DNA of 32,866 bases. Source: Prevotellaceae bacterium. GTDB taxonomy: Bacteria; Bacteroidota; Bacteroidia; Bacteroidales; Paludibacteraceae. Positions 16,494 to 24,011 of this stretch are shown piece by piece (position 1 is the stretch's first letter; every line of letters begins with the position of its first letter). The DNA is taken from assembly GCA_031260925.1 (NCBI GenBank), contig JAISKN010000290.1, positions 1 through 32,866 on the forward strand, given 5' to 3'. Position numbers and translations under genes: made by a program. The notes under the pieces are model-generated. The model saw only the letters and a program-made list of their open reading frames with translations. It searched no databases and was not told the DNA's origin.

Positions 16494-17369
16494 TTAATAA
16501 TATTTAATTTCTTTGTCGTAAATGCTTGATAACAAGTTATTTGCTAAACGGCTTGCACCGAAACGGAACAAATTTGAATTTAGCCACTCTTCGCCCAAAA
16601 TTTCTTTTACAACTGTATAAAATTCCACCGCCTCTTTGGTTGCGGCAACGCCGCCCGCTGGTTTGAAACCGATTTTGATGCCGTTTTTCTGGTGAAACTC
16701 CTTAATCGTCTGGCACATCACAAACGCCGCCTCCAATGTGGCGGCAGGCTCGCTTTTGCCTGTCGAGGTTTTGATAAAGTCCGCGCCAGCAGCAATGGCG
16801 ATAATAGAGGCTTTTTTGATGTCGGCGCAGGTCGGCAGCGCGCCGCTTTCGAGTATCACTTTGAGGTGCGCATTACGGCAGGCGGCTTTGATTTCTTCGA
16901 GTTCGTCTAAAACTTCGATGTAGTTGCCGCTGAGGAATTTGCCGAGCGAAATCACAACGTCAATCTCGTCTGCACCTGCCAATGCGGTAAGCGCAACTTC
17001 GGCAATTTTCGCCTCGATAAACGTTTGCGAAGATGGGAAACAAGCCGAAACGGCAGCAATCCTCGTGTTGCCTGTCAGCGTTTTGCGCGCAATCGGCACA
17101 AGCGCAGGATAAACGCAAACCGCAGGCACATTTTGAGTGTCAAAATGCTGCGGGAAATCATTGACTTTCGTCATCATTTTCTCAATTTTTTCCTCTGTAT
17201 CGGTTGCGTTGAGCGAAGTTAAATCAATGAGCGACAAACACTTACGATAAACTTCCTTTGTGTTGTTCGCCTCAAAATTTTTTGCCAAAATTTCTTTCAC
17301 CGAATTTTTTACACTTTCATCGGTAAAATTAAAATCATATTGGTTAAATAATTCTTCGATATTTTTCAT
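16494..17369 (-). CDS. deoC: Deoxyribose-phosphate aldolase
   Basis: The enzyme cleaves 2-deoxyribose 5-phosphate to glyceraldehyde 3-phosphate and acetaldehyde in deoxynucleoside breakdown. The product is a class I TIM-barrel aldolase with AVCVYPALV, GADEIDVVISLGKFLSGN, LKVILESGAL, the Schiff-base lysine motif DFIKTSTGK, and GFKPAGGV. I start at the ATG at 17369 (MKNIEELF, 291 residues). The track start at 17399 adds ten residues that run through the promoter box. It shares a one-base junction with the downstream vanZ-like gene. All catalytic residues are present. Confidence 0.96.
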   Translation of the reverse strand: MKNIEELFNQYDFNFTDESVKNSVKEILAKNFEANNTKEVYRKCLSLIDLTSLNATDTEEKIEKMMTKVNDFPQHFDTQNVPAVCVYPALVPIARKTLTGNTRIAAVSACFPSSQTFIEAKIAEVALTALAGADEIDVVISLGKFLSGNYIEVLDELEEIKAACRNAHLKVILESGALPTCADIKKASIIAIAAGADFIKTSTGKSEPAATLEAAFVMCQTIKEFHQKNGIKIGFKPAGGVAATKEAVEFYTVVKEILGEEWLNSNLFRFGASRLANNLLSSIYDKEIKYY

Positions 17370-17386
17370 AATAAACTTTTTTTGTG

Positions 17387-17394
17387 CAAAATTA
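17387..17394 (-). promoter_or_regulatory. -7 box (TAATTTTG) upstream of deoC
   Basis: The minus strand reads TAATTTTGC 17 bases before the preferred ATG. It decides the start, because the longer ORF would begin upstream of the transcript. No strong -33 TTTG is seen. Confidence 0.5.
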
Positions 17395-17424
17395 CACATT
17401 TTTTTTAAATTACAGAAAAAATAG

Positions 17425-19458
17425 TTATTCAGGTTTTATCATCATTCCATTTTTCCATTGTCCTTTGACGGCGACCTGTCCATTGGGCAAATAGAGAATG
17501 CCGTAACCGTTCGGCAGGTTGTCTTCAAAATTGCCCTCATATTTTCGCCCGTCTTGAAAAATCTCATAACCTTTGCCCGATTTTACGCCGTTTTTGCGCT
17601 CGCCGTAGTAGCCCCATTTGTCGTTAAACTCAAAAACATAAGTCGGATTTATCATACGCTGATTATCTGCCTGCCCGATTTGCTTGAGTATTTTGAATTT
17701 TTCAGGGTATTGCTGTATCGCTGGAAAAAGCGTGCGGTAGCCGTGTTGATACCAATCGTCAAGGATAACGTGCGTTGCTTTTTTTGTTTTCAGATACGAA
17801 ATTATGCTGTCTGGCGAAGCAACCCAAGGGAACGAAGTAGAATGTTTGTAACCCGAAAACATATAAAAAATTTCGGGTTTGCGCGTTATCATTCTGATTG
17901 TTTCGGGCAGACTGTCTTTGGCAAATTGACAGGCTGCCAAGTAGTTAGTCATTTTCGGGTTATTGACGTATTCCCATTTAGGCACTTTTGCCGACAAACG
18001 CAAATCTTCCTGCGCTTTAATATGTTTAGGGTAAAGAAAAATTGCAAAAATGGCAAGAACAGCAATTTTTGGAATAAAAGAATTTTCTTTTTTTAATAAT
18101 TTTTGCCAGACAAAGCCCGTTATATTTGATATTCCGTTGAAAAAGAGAAAGATAAAAAACGGTATCATAGGCATTAAATAACGCGGTCCCTGATATTCCT
18201 CGAAATAAAAAATCATTACCGTCATTCCTATTGCTAAATAACTGAAAATCAGCCAAAAAGCGTTTCGTTTCAAGCAGCAAAATCCGAATATCATAACAAT
18301 TAGCAACAAAATTCCCCGCAACCATTCGCCGCTTACCGCTTTTGCGCCGTTGTTAAAAGGCGAGCCTGAAATTACATTGGGCAGCCATTTGGTAATATCG
18401 CCAGATATGTTGTATTCTATGCGCGTTTTCCAATCGTTCCAAGTTGCCATTGTTTCGCCGTTGCCGCCTTTTTTCTTTAAAAAATCACTTTTGTAGTCGC
18501 TTTCGGTTTTTCCGCAATTTGCCTGTCTGATATTCCAAAGCGTGTGTGTTGTCAGCAGTGCAAAAGCCGTTAAAAAGCAAAGAATTACGCGCTGGAAAAG
18601 CATTTTTTTTGTGATTGAAATATTTGAAATTTCCGATTTTTTTTCTTTTCTAAAAATTAAAAATGTTTGCAATGCCAAAATGCCAAACCAAATTCCGAGT
18701 GCCAAAATCAGTGAAATGCCCCACGAGCGCACAAGATAAATGTAGGCAATATTTAGCAAAAATAAAATTAAGAGTAAAATATTTTTCCACTTTCCACTCT
18801 GTTTTTTGTCATTCTGACGAAAGTCAGAATCGCTTGATTTTGAGAGCGATTGCGGGTCAAACCCGCAATGACAAAATAAAAATATTTTTTCGTTAAGATA
18901 AAGTGCTAAATGCAAGGCTGTTAGTGAAATAAAAATAAACAACATTTCGCTCATCATTATTGTGGAAAATTGCAGCAGCGAATATTGAATTGCGCAAAAA
19001 AGCGTTGCAAAAAAGGCTGTCGGCGTGTTTTTTGTTATTTTTTTTATAAGTAAAAAGAATAACAAAAGCGAGAGCCAAAGCAGTACGCCGTTTGCTTTTT
19101 TGCAAAAAAGAATATCATTTGGCGATATTTTTTGCAATCCTGCCAAAAATATCGGGTAGCCGATTGGGAAATGCGTTTGCGGCGTTTTTTCAAAGCCCAT
19201 TGGCGATGTGTAACCTTCGCCGTCTGCAATGGATTTTGCGCACGAAAAATAGATGATATTGTCGCCGTTCAAATCAATTTTCTTATCAAAAATTGCAGAA
19301 TAATTGCTATAAAAAACCAAACTGATAACCGCCAATAATCCGATTATCACAAATTTGTTATTCAAAAAATTTTCAACTTTTTGAGTTAAAGTTGTTTGTT
19401 GTTGTTGCGGCTTTTTCGGCGCAGTTTTTGGTTGAGGTTTAATTGCTTTTTTAGACAT
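17425..19458 (-). CDS. GT-C (ArnT/PMT-like) membrane glycosyltransferase with C-terminal MORN repeats
   Basis: The 677-residue protein has a basic, glutamine-rich cytoplasmic N-terminus (about 1-34). About ten membrane helices follow, with a first periplasmic loop LNGDNIIYFSCAKSIADGEGY (D66) and THFPIGYPIFLAGL, the GT39/ArnT-type lipid-linked-sugar transferase pattern. A soluble periplasmic region follows, and the last 70 residues hold MORN-type repeats (GYYGERKNGVKSGKGYEIF, YEGNFEDNLPNGYGILY, VKGQWKNGMMI). Such enzymes move a sugar from undecaprenyl phosphate to a periplasmic acceptor. A GtrA flippase and a DPM1-like synthase lie immediately upstream. Residues 196-217 (CHCGFDPQS...DFRQND) are encoded by an inserted palindromic element that keeps the frame. 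The acceptor is unknown. Confidence 0.88.
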   Translation of the reverse strand: MSKKAIKPQPKTAPKKPQQQQTTLTQKVENFLNNKFVIIGLLAVISLVFYSNYSAIFDKKIDLNGDNIIYFSCAKSIADGEGYTSPMGFEKTPQTHFPIGYPIFLAGLQKISPNDILFCKKANGVLLWLSLLLFFLLIKKITKNTPTAFFATLFCAIQYSLLQFSTIMMSEMLFIFISLTALHLALYLNEKIFLFCHCGFDPQSLSKSSDSDFRQNDKKQSGKWKNILLLILFLLNIAYIYLVRSWGISLILALGIWFGILALQTFLIFRKEKKSEISNISITKKMLFQRVILCFLTAFALLTTHTLWNIRQANCGKTESDYKSDFLKKKGGNGETMATWNDWKTRIEYNISGDITKWLPNVISGSPFNNGAKAVSGEWLRGILLLIVMIFGFCCLKRNAFWLIFSYLAIGMTVMIFYFEEYQGPRYLMPMIPFFIFLFFNGISNITGFVWQKLLKKENSFIPKIAVLAIFAIFLYPKHIKAQEDLRLSAKVPKWEYVNNPKMTNYLAACQFAKDSLPETIRMITRKPEIFYMFSGYKHSTSFPWVASPDSIISYLKTKKATHVILDDWYQHGYRTLFPAIQQYPEKFKILKQIGQADNQRMINPTYVFEFNDKWGYYGERKNGVKSGKGYEIFQDGRKYEGNFEDNLPNGYGILYLPNGQVAVKGQWKNGMMIKPE
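18808..18872. repeat. Palindromic element inserted in frame inside the GT-C gene
   Basis: The 65-base element has termini GTCATT and AATGAC. It consists of two small hairpins (ttctgac...gtcagaa and tgcgggtcaaacccgca) joined by a cgctt...agcg arm. It encodes 22 hydrophilic residues between two membrane segments and leaves the frame open. Confidence 0.85.
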
Positions 19459-19464
19459 AATTTT

Positions 19465-19893
19465 TTATTTTTTTGAGAATAAAATATATTTTCTTGCGAA
19501 AAAATTCCAAAACATTACTAAAACAGAAGAAATTATTTTTGAGATAAGATAGTGAAAATCAATTATTTCCGTACAAAACCACATTAAAAACAGATTGAGC
19601 AGCAGCCCGATACCGCTGATAACGGCAAAAAGCGCAAATTCCGAAAAAGCATTGTTGAAACGCCGTTTGTCGAACACCCAAAAAACGCTCAAAAAGTAAG
19701 TCGCAATCAGCCCGCAGACAAATCCCAATGTCGCCGACAGCAGGTAGTGCCACCCGCAAAACTCGGTCAGCGCGTACAAAACGCCAAAATCAACAACAAA
19801 GCCGATTATTCCTGTAATTGCAAACCGCAAAAACTGTATATAAAAATTTTCTGTTTTATTTTTTAATATCTTTGCAAACATTATTTTTTGCAT
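19465..19893 (-). CDS. GtrA-family membrane protein (polyprenyl-phosphate sugar flippase type)
   Basis: This 142-residue protein has four membrane helices and the GtrA signature: FLRFAITGIIGFVVDFGVLYALTE, LLSATLGFVCGLIATYFLSVFWVF, FALFAVISGIGLLLNLFLMW, and KIISSVLVMFWNFFARKYILF. GtrA proteins are thought to move undecaprenyl-phosphate-linked sugars across the inner membrane. The gene ends seven bases before the GT-C start, so the two are translated together. A second ATG (19881) would remove four residues. Its position between the DPM1-like synthase and the GT-C transferase fits a synthase-flippase-transferase module. Confidence 0.93.
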   Translation of the reverse strand: MQKIMFAKILKNKTENFYIQFLRFAITGIIGFVVDFGVLYALTEFCGWHYLLSATLGFVCGLIATYFLSVFWVFDKRRFNNAFSEFALFAVISGIGLLLNLFLMWFCTEIIDFHYLISKIISSVLVMFWNFFARKYILFSKK

Positions 19894-19937
19894 TAGTAAA
19901 TAAATATAGAGATTATGTCATTTAAGTCATTTTTTTA

Positions 19938-20022
19938 TGGATTGCTTCGGAAATACCTCGCAATGACGGAAGTCGTTTAAGCAAAGGGATACGTCATTGC
20001 GAGGTATTTCCGAAGCAATCCA
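19938..20022. repeat. GTCATTGCGAG palindromic element, intact copy
   Basis: Perfect 31-base inverted arms (tggattgcttcggaaatacc... and its complement at 19992-20022) enclose a 23-base spacer. The element lies between the GT2 gene and the GtrA gene. Confidence 0.9.
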
Positions 20023-20070
20023 GAGTTATTATAAAAATGCCTTTATCATAATATTACAATTCCATTTTTT

Positions 20071-20781
20071 TTAATTAAACAAAGCGTATTTTAACATACA
20101 GTAAAACGCTCTCACACCGTCTTTCCAACTGATTTTTTTGCCCTCTGCGTAAGTTCTGCCGTAATATGCAATGCCTACTTCGTAAATTCTAACTCCCTTA
20201 ATTTTAGCGACTTTCGCGGTAATTTCAGGTTCAAAACCAAATCTGTTTTCTTTCAGTTTTACATTTTTGATAATATCGGAACGGAACATTTTATAGCAGG
20301 TTTCCATATCGGTAAGGTTGAGATTTGTAAGCATATTCGATACTTTTGTCAGCAGCGCATTGCCGATAGAATGCCAAAAAAACAAAATTCTGTGTGGTTT
20401 TCCGCCCATAAATCTTGAGCCGTAGACAATGTCTGCAAATCCGTCTATGATTGGTTTCAACAGCACGTTATAGTCCTGCGGGTCGTATTCCAAATCGGCA
20501 TCTTGAATGACGATAAAATCGCCATTCGCCTCAGCAATTCCGCGCCGCAATGCCGCTCCTTTGCCCATATTTTTCGGTTGATTGAAAAATTCTATACCGC
20601 TTTCGATATGGCTTTCGATATATTTTTCAACAACTTCTGCCGTACCGTCTGTTGAACAGTCATTAATAATTATTATCTCTTTTTTAATATTATTAATCAA
20701 CTCGACATCTGCTATTTTGTTGAGTATCAAGTGAATAGTTTTTGCCTCGTTGTAGGCTGGAATTACGATTGACAGTTTCAT
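20071..20781 (-). CDS. Family 2 glycosyltransferase, DPM1/polyprenyl-phosphate sugar synthase-like
   Basis: The 236-residue soluble protein starts [20 protein letters not shown] and has [26 protein letters not shown] and the metal-binding [22 protein letters not shown] and [12 protein letters not shown] then complete the DPM1-like GT2 set. No C-terminal membrane segment follows. Enzymes of this type transfer a sugar from a nucleotide donor to undecaprenyl or dolichyl phosphate on the inner leaflet. Upstream of the GtrA and GT-C genes, it would supply the lipid-linked donor. The sugar cannot be predicted. Confidence 0.93.
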   Translation of the reverse strand: MKLSIVIPAYNEAKTIHLILNKIADVELINNIKKEIIIINDCSTDGTAEVVEKYIESHIESGIEFFNQPKNMGKGAALRRGIAEANGDFIVIQDADLEYDPQDYNVLLKPIIDGFADIVYGSRFMGGKPHRILFFWHSIGNALLTKVSNMLTNLNLTDMETCYKMFRSDIIKNVKLKENRFGFEPEITAKVAKIKGVRIYEVGIAYYGRTYAEGKKISWKDGVRAFYCMLKYALFN

Positions 20782-20804
20782 TTTGGTTTCAGATGTTTAA
20801 ACGT

Positions 20805-20854
20805 TTTTATAAGAGCAGTATACTGCTCTTATAAAAGGTATATACCTTTTATAA
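20805..20854. repeat. Two overlapping perfect palindromes
   Basis: A 32-base palindrome (20805-20836, centre cagta|tactg) overlaps a 26-base palindrome (20829-20854, centre ggtat|atacc). They share eight bases, so the two hairpins cannot form at once in RNA. The site lies between the two GT2 genes. Confidence 0.9.
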
Positions 20855-20888
20855 TTTTTTTTAGGAGTGCAAAATTAATAATTTTTTT

Positions 20889-21980
20889 TTATTTCCACCT
20901 CGCTTTTCCGAAAATTCCCCAAAAAGTCGTAAAAACAATATAAAAAGGGTAAAAAATTGATAAAAATGGAATATATTTTATTAGATTTTTTTGTTTGGAA
21001 AATTTTAAAAATGGAATTAATAAAAGGCTGTCAATAAGTATTTTAGACAGAAAAATTATTAGGAAATAAATTTTGAAAAATGGCAGAAAAAATGCGGCAA
21101 CAAGCGAAAAAAGTATCTCAAAATTAAGCAGAAACACGATGAATGCGGTAAAAATCGTCTGCCAATCGGTGTAGGAGGTGCTTTTTGATGCCCAACGCTG
21201 CCTCTGCCTGAAAAACTGTTTGAGGTTTTTTGCAGGAAACGTTTCAACAAAATTTTCCGCCGATTTGAGAAACAAAATTTTTCCTCCGATTTTTTTAACA
21301 TAATGCAACAGAAAAACATCATCACCCGAAATTTCGCTCTCAACTAAGTGATTTTCAGCCTCTTGCCAGATTTCTCGGCGGAATGCCAAATTTGCGCCGT
21401 TACACATTATCGGCATTTTTGCCAACGCAGCCCCCGCCCCAAAAACCTGCAAACTTGCAAACTCCAACGATTGAATTTTTGAGAGTAGTGAGTAGTGAGT
21501 AGTGAGTAGTGAGTAGTGAGTAGTGGGTAGTGAGTATTTTACGCCGCCGATTACTAAATCTGGCTGATTTTCTTGTAGAAAACTTTTAATGATTGCAAAG
21601 TAATTTTTTGGTAAAATACAATCGGCATCAAAACAGACAACAAACTCATTTTTAGCAAATTGCATTGCTTCTTTTAAGGCATTTTTTTTACCAAAATTTG
21701 TTGTTGAAAATATTTTTACGTTTGAAAATTTTGTTGAAAATTCCTGCAAAATTTCAAGCGTTTTATCTGTTGAATTATCATTTGCAAAGATAATCTGCTC
21801 AATATCAGCAATTTGCGTTGCGATTGACGACAAAAGCAGCGGCAAATTTTCTTCCTCGTTTTTGCAGCAAACCACCGCCGAAAGCGAAACAGGTTTTGCA
21901 CTGTTTTTCGGCGAAAATGCTTTTGTTTTCAGCCAAAAAAACAGGCAAATAAAAACTAATATTGTGTATAAAATTAACAT
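20889..21980 (-). CDS. Membrane-anchored family 2 glycosyltransferase
   Basis: The protein has an N-terminal membrane helix, a GT2 domain and three or so C-terminal helices. The GT2 domain shows SLSAVVCCKNEEENLPLLLSSI, FANDNSTDKTLEIL, CFDADCILPKNYF, SGDDVFLLHYV, and the QRQRWASKS motif typical of processive or hyaluronan-synthase-like GT2 enzymes. I start at the ATG at 21980 (363 residues), since the track's first codon is a TTG three bases before it. A heptanucleotide repeat adds YSLPTTHYSLLTTHYSLL at about residues 148-165. A change in repeat number by anything other than a multiple of three would shift the frame. The role is probably envelope glycan or glycolipid synthesis together with its neighbours. 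Confidence 0.88.
   Translation of the reverse strand: MLILYTILVFICLFFWLKTKAFSPKNSAKPVSLSAVVCCKNEEENLPLLLSSIATQIADIEQIIFANDNSTDKTLEILQEFSTKFSNVKIFSTTNFGKKNALKEAMQFAKNEFVVCFDADCILPKNYFAIIKSFLQENQPDLVIGGVKYSLPTTHYSLLTTHYSLLSKIQSLEFASLQVFGAGAALAKMPIMCNGANLAFRREIWQEAENHLVESEISGDDVFLLHYVKKIGGKILFLKSAENFVETFPAKNLKQFFRQRQRWASKSTSYTDWQTIFTAFIVFLLNFEILFSLVAAFFLPFFKIYFLIIFLSKILIDSLLLIPFLKFSKQKNLIKYIPFLSIFYPFYIVFTTFWGIFGKARWK
21483..21538. repeat. Heptanucleotide tandem repeat (GAGTAGT) inside the GT2 gene
   Basis: Six perfect gagtagt units are followed by gggtagt and gagtatt. They encode a peptide with a seven-residue period (THYSLLT) on the minus strand. Confidence 0.95.
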
Positions 21981-21987
21981 CAATTTT

Positions 21988-22043
21988 GATTTACGATTTA
22001 TGATTTACGATTTACAATTTTTGATTTACGATTTACGATTTGC
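21988..22043. repeat. Heptanucleotide tandem repeat (GATTTAC) at the GT2 start
   Basis: Eight units, mostly gatttac with gatttat, aattttt and gatttgc variants, begin eight bases upstream of the GT2 ATG and occupy its leader or promoter. Confidence 0.95.
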
Positions 22044-22119
22044 TGCGCAAATTTGCAATATATACCTTTAACTTATTTATTATGGGGACTTCTAATAATT
22101 GACAAAAAATCAAAAGTAG

Positions 22120-22194
22120 GTGTCATTGCGGGCTTGACCCGCAATCTCTCGCAACTGTTTTTCAATCGATTGCGGGTCAAGCCCGCAATGACAC
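22120..22194. repeat. GTCATTGCGGG palindromic element
   Basis: Perfect 26-base inverted arms (22120-22145 and 22169-22194) are each themselves a hairpin (gcgggcttgacccgc). The right half closely matches the right half of the element inside the GT-C gene. Confidence 0.9.
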
Positions 22195-22264
22195 GATATG
22201 TTCTTTTTATGTCGTATATTGAAAAGTTTAATTATTAAAAGTTCCCTTATGCTAATAACGGGTT

Positions 22265-22416
22265 GCATTCCTACGGAATGCACTGAAAATGTGATACTTA
22301 ATTTCTACCGAACGATTCATTCCTACGGAATGATGTCCATATTATACCGCAATCCGTTAGGATTGCATCGCTCGGTAGAAAAAATACAAATACGGACTTG
22401 CATTCCGTAGGAATGC
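22265..22416. repeat. Cluster of GCATTCCTACGGAATGC-type palindromes
   Basis: Four short palindromes occur at 22265-22281, 22318-22332, 22349-22366 (a gcaatccgttaggattgc variant) and 22400-22416. The second and third are enclosed by an outer inverted pair tttctaccga / tcggtagaaa. Confidence 0.85.
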
Positions 22417-22515
22417 ACCCTTAAAAAAACATTTCAACCCGAAATTCGCATTACAACTGTATAACGCGAAGCGATTAACTATTGTATAACAGCGAAGCGG
22501 TCTTTTGTCTAATTT

Positions 22516-23208
22516 TCACGCTGCTGCCAAAGTAAAAATCGAAATCTTTGCATTGCAGACTTCGTGAATTGCTTCGGCGCAGGCAATCAGCGTTGAGCCT
22601 GTCGTCAGCACGTCATCGACAAGCAGAATACGCTTATTTTCAAAGAGTTGCGCGTTTTTGACAGCAAAAATCCCTTTCGTGTTTTCCCAACGCTCGTAAG
22701 CCGATTTTTTGGTTTGTGTCGGGTTTTCAATCACACGAACAAGATTTTCATCGTCAATTTCCGCCCTCAAAATTTCCGCCAAGCCCTGCGCAATGCAAAG
22801 GCTCTGATTGTAACCGCGTTTGCGCAGTTTATTCGGGTGCAGCGGCACAGGAACGATACAGTCAAAATTATTAAAGTCCTCATTTTCAACGATTTCCGCT
22901 GCTGCATATTTTCCCAAAACCGCGCCGATTTCTTTTCCGTCTTTATATTTTAATTTGTGCAAAAGTTTTTGAAATTTCGATTTTTTTGTAAAATAATAGA
23001 ACGCCGTTGCCCTCTCAATTTCAGTTTTGCCCCAAAAACGCTGTTCAAGGAGATTATTTTTTTCGTTATGCAAACCTGTTCGCGGCATTTTTTGCAAACA
23101 GGAAAGACAAATTGTGTTTTCGCCTTTCATTAGATTTTGCCCGCAAACTTCACAAATATTCGGGTAAAAAATGCCTATAAAATGGTGTATAATTTCGGAA
23201 AATTTCAT
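22516..23208 (-). CDS. comF: ComF family amidophosphoribosyltransferase-like protein
   Basis: The 230-residue protein has an N-terminal four-cysteine zinc finger (CEVCGQNLMKGENTICLSCLQK) and a phosphoribosyltransferase domain with FDCIVPVPLHPNKLRKRGYNQ and the PRPP-binding loop ILLVDDVLTTGSTL near residue 200. ComF proteins are linked to DNA uptake in naturally competent bacteria, but they are widespread and their biochemical role is unsettled. A -7 box only six bases upstream of the ATG implies a near-leaderless mRNA. It diverges from the DUF5683 gene. Confidence 0.93.
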   Translation of the reverse strand: MKFSEIIHHFIGIFYPNICEVCGQNLMKGENTICLSCLQKMPRTGLHNEKNNLLEQRFWGKTEIERATAFYYFTKKSKFQKLLHKLKYKDGKEIGAVLGKYAAAEIVENEDFNNFDCIVPVPLHPNKLRKRGYNQSLCIAQGLAEILRAEIDDENLVRVIENPTQTKKSAYERWENTKGIFAVKNAQLFENKRILLVDDVLTTGSTLIACAEAIHEVCNAKISIFTLAAA

Positions 23209-23213
23209 AAATG

Positions 23214-23221
23214 CAAAGTTA
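23214..23221 (-). promoter_or_regulatory. -7 box (TAACTTTG) of comF
   Basis: The minus strand reads TATAACTTTGC six bases before the comF ATG. It is one half of an inverted pair with the DUF5683 -7 box 12 bases away. Confidence 0.6.
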
Positions 23222-23233
23222 TAAAATTTTTTG

Positions 23234-23241
23234 TAACTTTG
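23234..23241 (+). promoter_or_regulatory. -7 box (TAACTTTG) of the DUF5683 gene
   Basis: The plus strand reads TGTAACTTTGC 27 bases before the preferred TTG start at 23269. It supports that start over the track start at 23137. Confidence 0.6.
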
Positions 23242-23268
23242 CCGTTCATAAAAACTTTGCTTTACACT

Positions 23269-23949
23269 TTGAAAAAAATATTTAATATATTGATAATCAG
23301 TCTATTTTTTGCTGCTGCGGGTTTTGCTCAAAGCAACGATAGCGTTGTTGCGGACACTCTCGCGCAAAAATCTGACTTTAAGAAAAAGTTTGCCTTTCAG
23401 AAAAAAGTTGCTGCCGACAGCGTTTCAACAGTGCATTTTGATACACTTGACAACAAAAAAATGCCGAAACCGAAAAAGATTTTTTTGCCTGACCCAAACA
23501 AAAGTATGTGGTACGGCTTGCTTTTTCCGGGCGGCGGGCAAATTTACAACCGCCGTTACTGGAAATTGCCGATTGTATATGGCGGCTTTGTGGCGTTGGC
23601 GTACGGCATAAGTAATAACGGCAAACTCTACAACGTTTATTCGCGCGCTTACCGCGATAAAATGGACAATAATCCAAATACAGACAGTTATTTGCTGCTT
23701 AACCGCAACAATTCTGAAATTCCAGAAACAACGCTAAAAAATAATATGAATAATTACCGCCGCAGCCGCGATTTGTGCATTATCGGCGCAGTGGCTTTTT
23801 ATGCGATAACGGTAGTAGATGCTTTTGTTGATGCGGCTTTGGCTGATTTCGACATTTCCCCAGACCTTTCAATGAAAATTAAACCGACTGTTGTTCCCAC
23901 ACAGGAAAACAGTATGACATTAGCAATGAGCCTGCAATTTAATTTTTAA
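23269..23949 (+). CDS. DUF5683 family envelope protein
   Basis: I start at a TTG at 23269 (LKKIFNILIISLFFAAAGFAQ, a clean signal peptide), giving 226 residues. The track start at 23137 would overlap comF by 72 bases and place 44 residues ahead of the signal. The mature region has the DUF5683 core: MWYGLLFPGGGQIYNRRYWKLPIVYGGFVALAYG, then a region starting YRDKMDNNP, then RRSRDLCIIGAVAFYAITVVDAFVDA. The last resembles a membrane hairpin. The protein is probably in the envelope. Its function is unknown, though the family is near universal in Bacteroidota. The stop codon lies in a heptamer repeat. Confidence 0.88.
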   Translation: MKKIFNILIISLFFAAAGFAQSNDSVVADTLAQKSDFKKKFAFQKKVAADSVSTVHFDTLDNKKMPKPKKIFLPDPNKSMWYGLLFPGGGQIYNRRYWKLPIVYGGFVALAYGISNNGKLYNVYSRAYRDKMDNNPNTDSYLLLNRNNSEIPETTLKNNMNNYRRSRDLCIIGAVAFYAITVVDAFVDAALADFDISPDLSMKIKPTVVPTQENSMTLAMSLQFNF

Positions 23950-23994
23950 TGAATAATGATTAATGATTATTGTTTAATGTTTAATGTTTAATTA
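23946..23994. repeat. Heptanucleotide tandem repeat (TTAATGA/TTAATGT) over the DUF5683 stop
   Basis: Seven units (ttaatga, ataatga, ttaatga, ttattgt, ttaatgt x2, ttaatta) begin with the gene's own TAA stop codon. Confidence 0.9.
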
Positions 23995-24011
23995 GGCGAA
24001 TAGTTAAGAAA

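Larger units (their letters stand above)
22044..22515. other. Gene-free, repeat-filled stretch
   Basis: No credible ORF is present between the GT2 gene and comF. The stretch holds the GTCATTGCGGG element and a cluster of GCATTCCTACGGAATGC palindromes. Near comF come short gcgaagcg repeats (22467-22499) that may act in comF termination. Confidence 0.75.

Noticed and set aside
17458-18096. A 212-residue plus-strand ORF
   Set aside because: It is antisense to the periplasmic and MORN region of the GT-C gene, with unnatural composition rich in Phe, Arg and Val.
23137-23268. Upstream start of the DUF5683 ORF
   Set aside because: It overlaps comF by 72 bases, lies upstream of the promoter box and would bury the signal peptide 44 residues inside.
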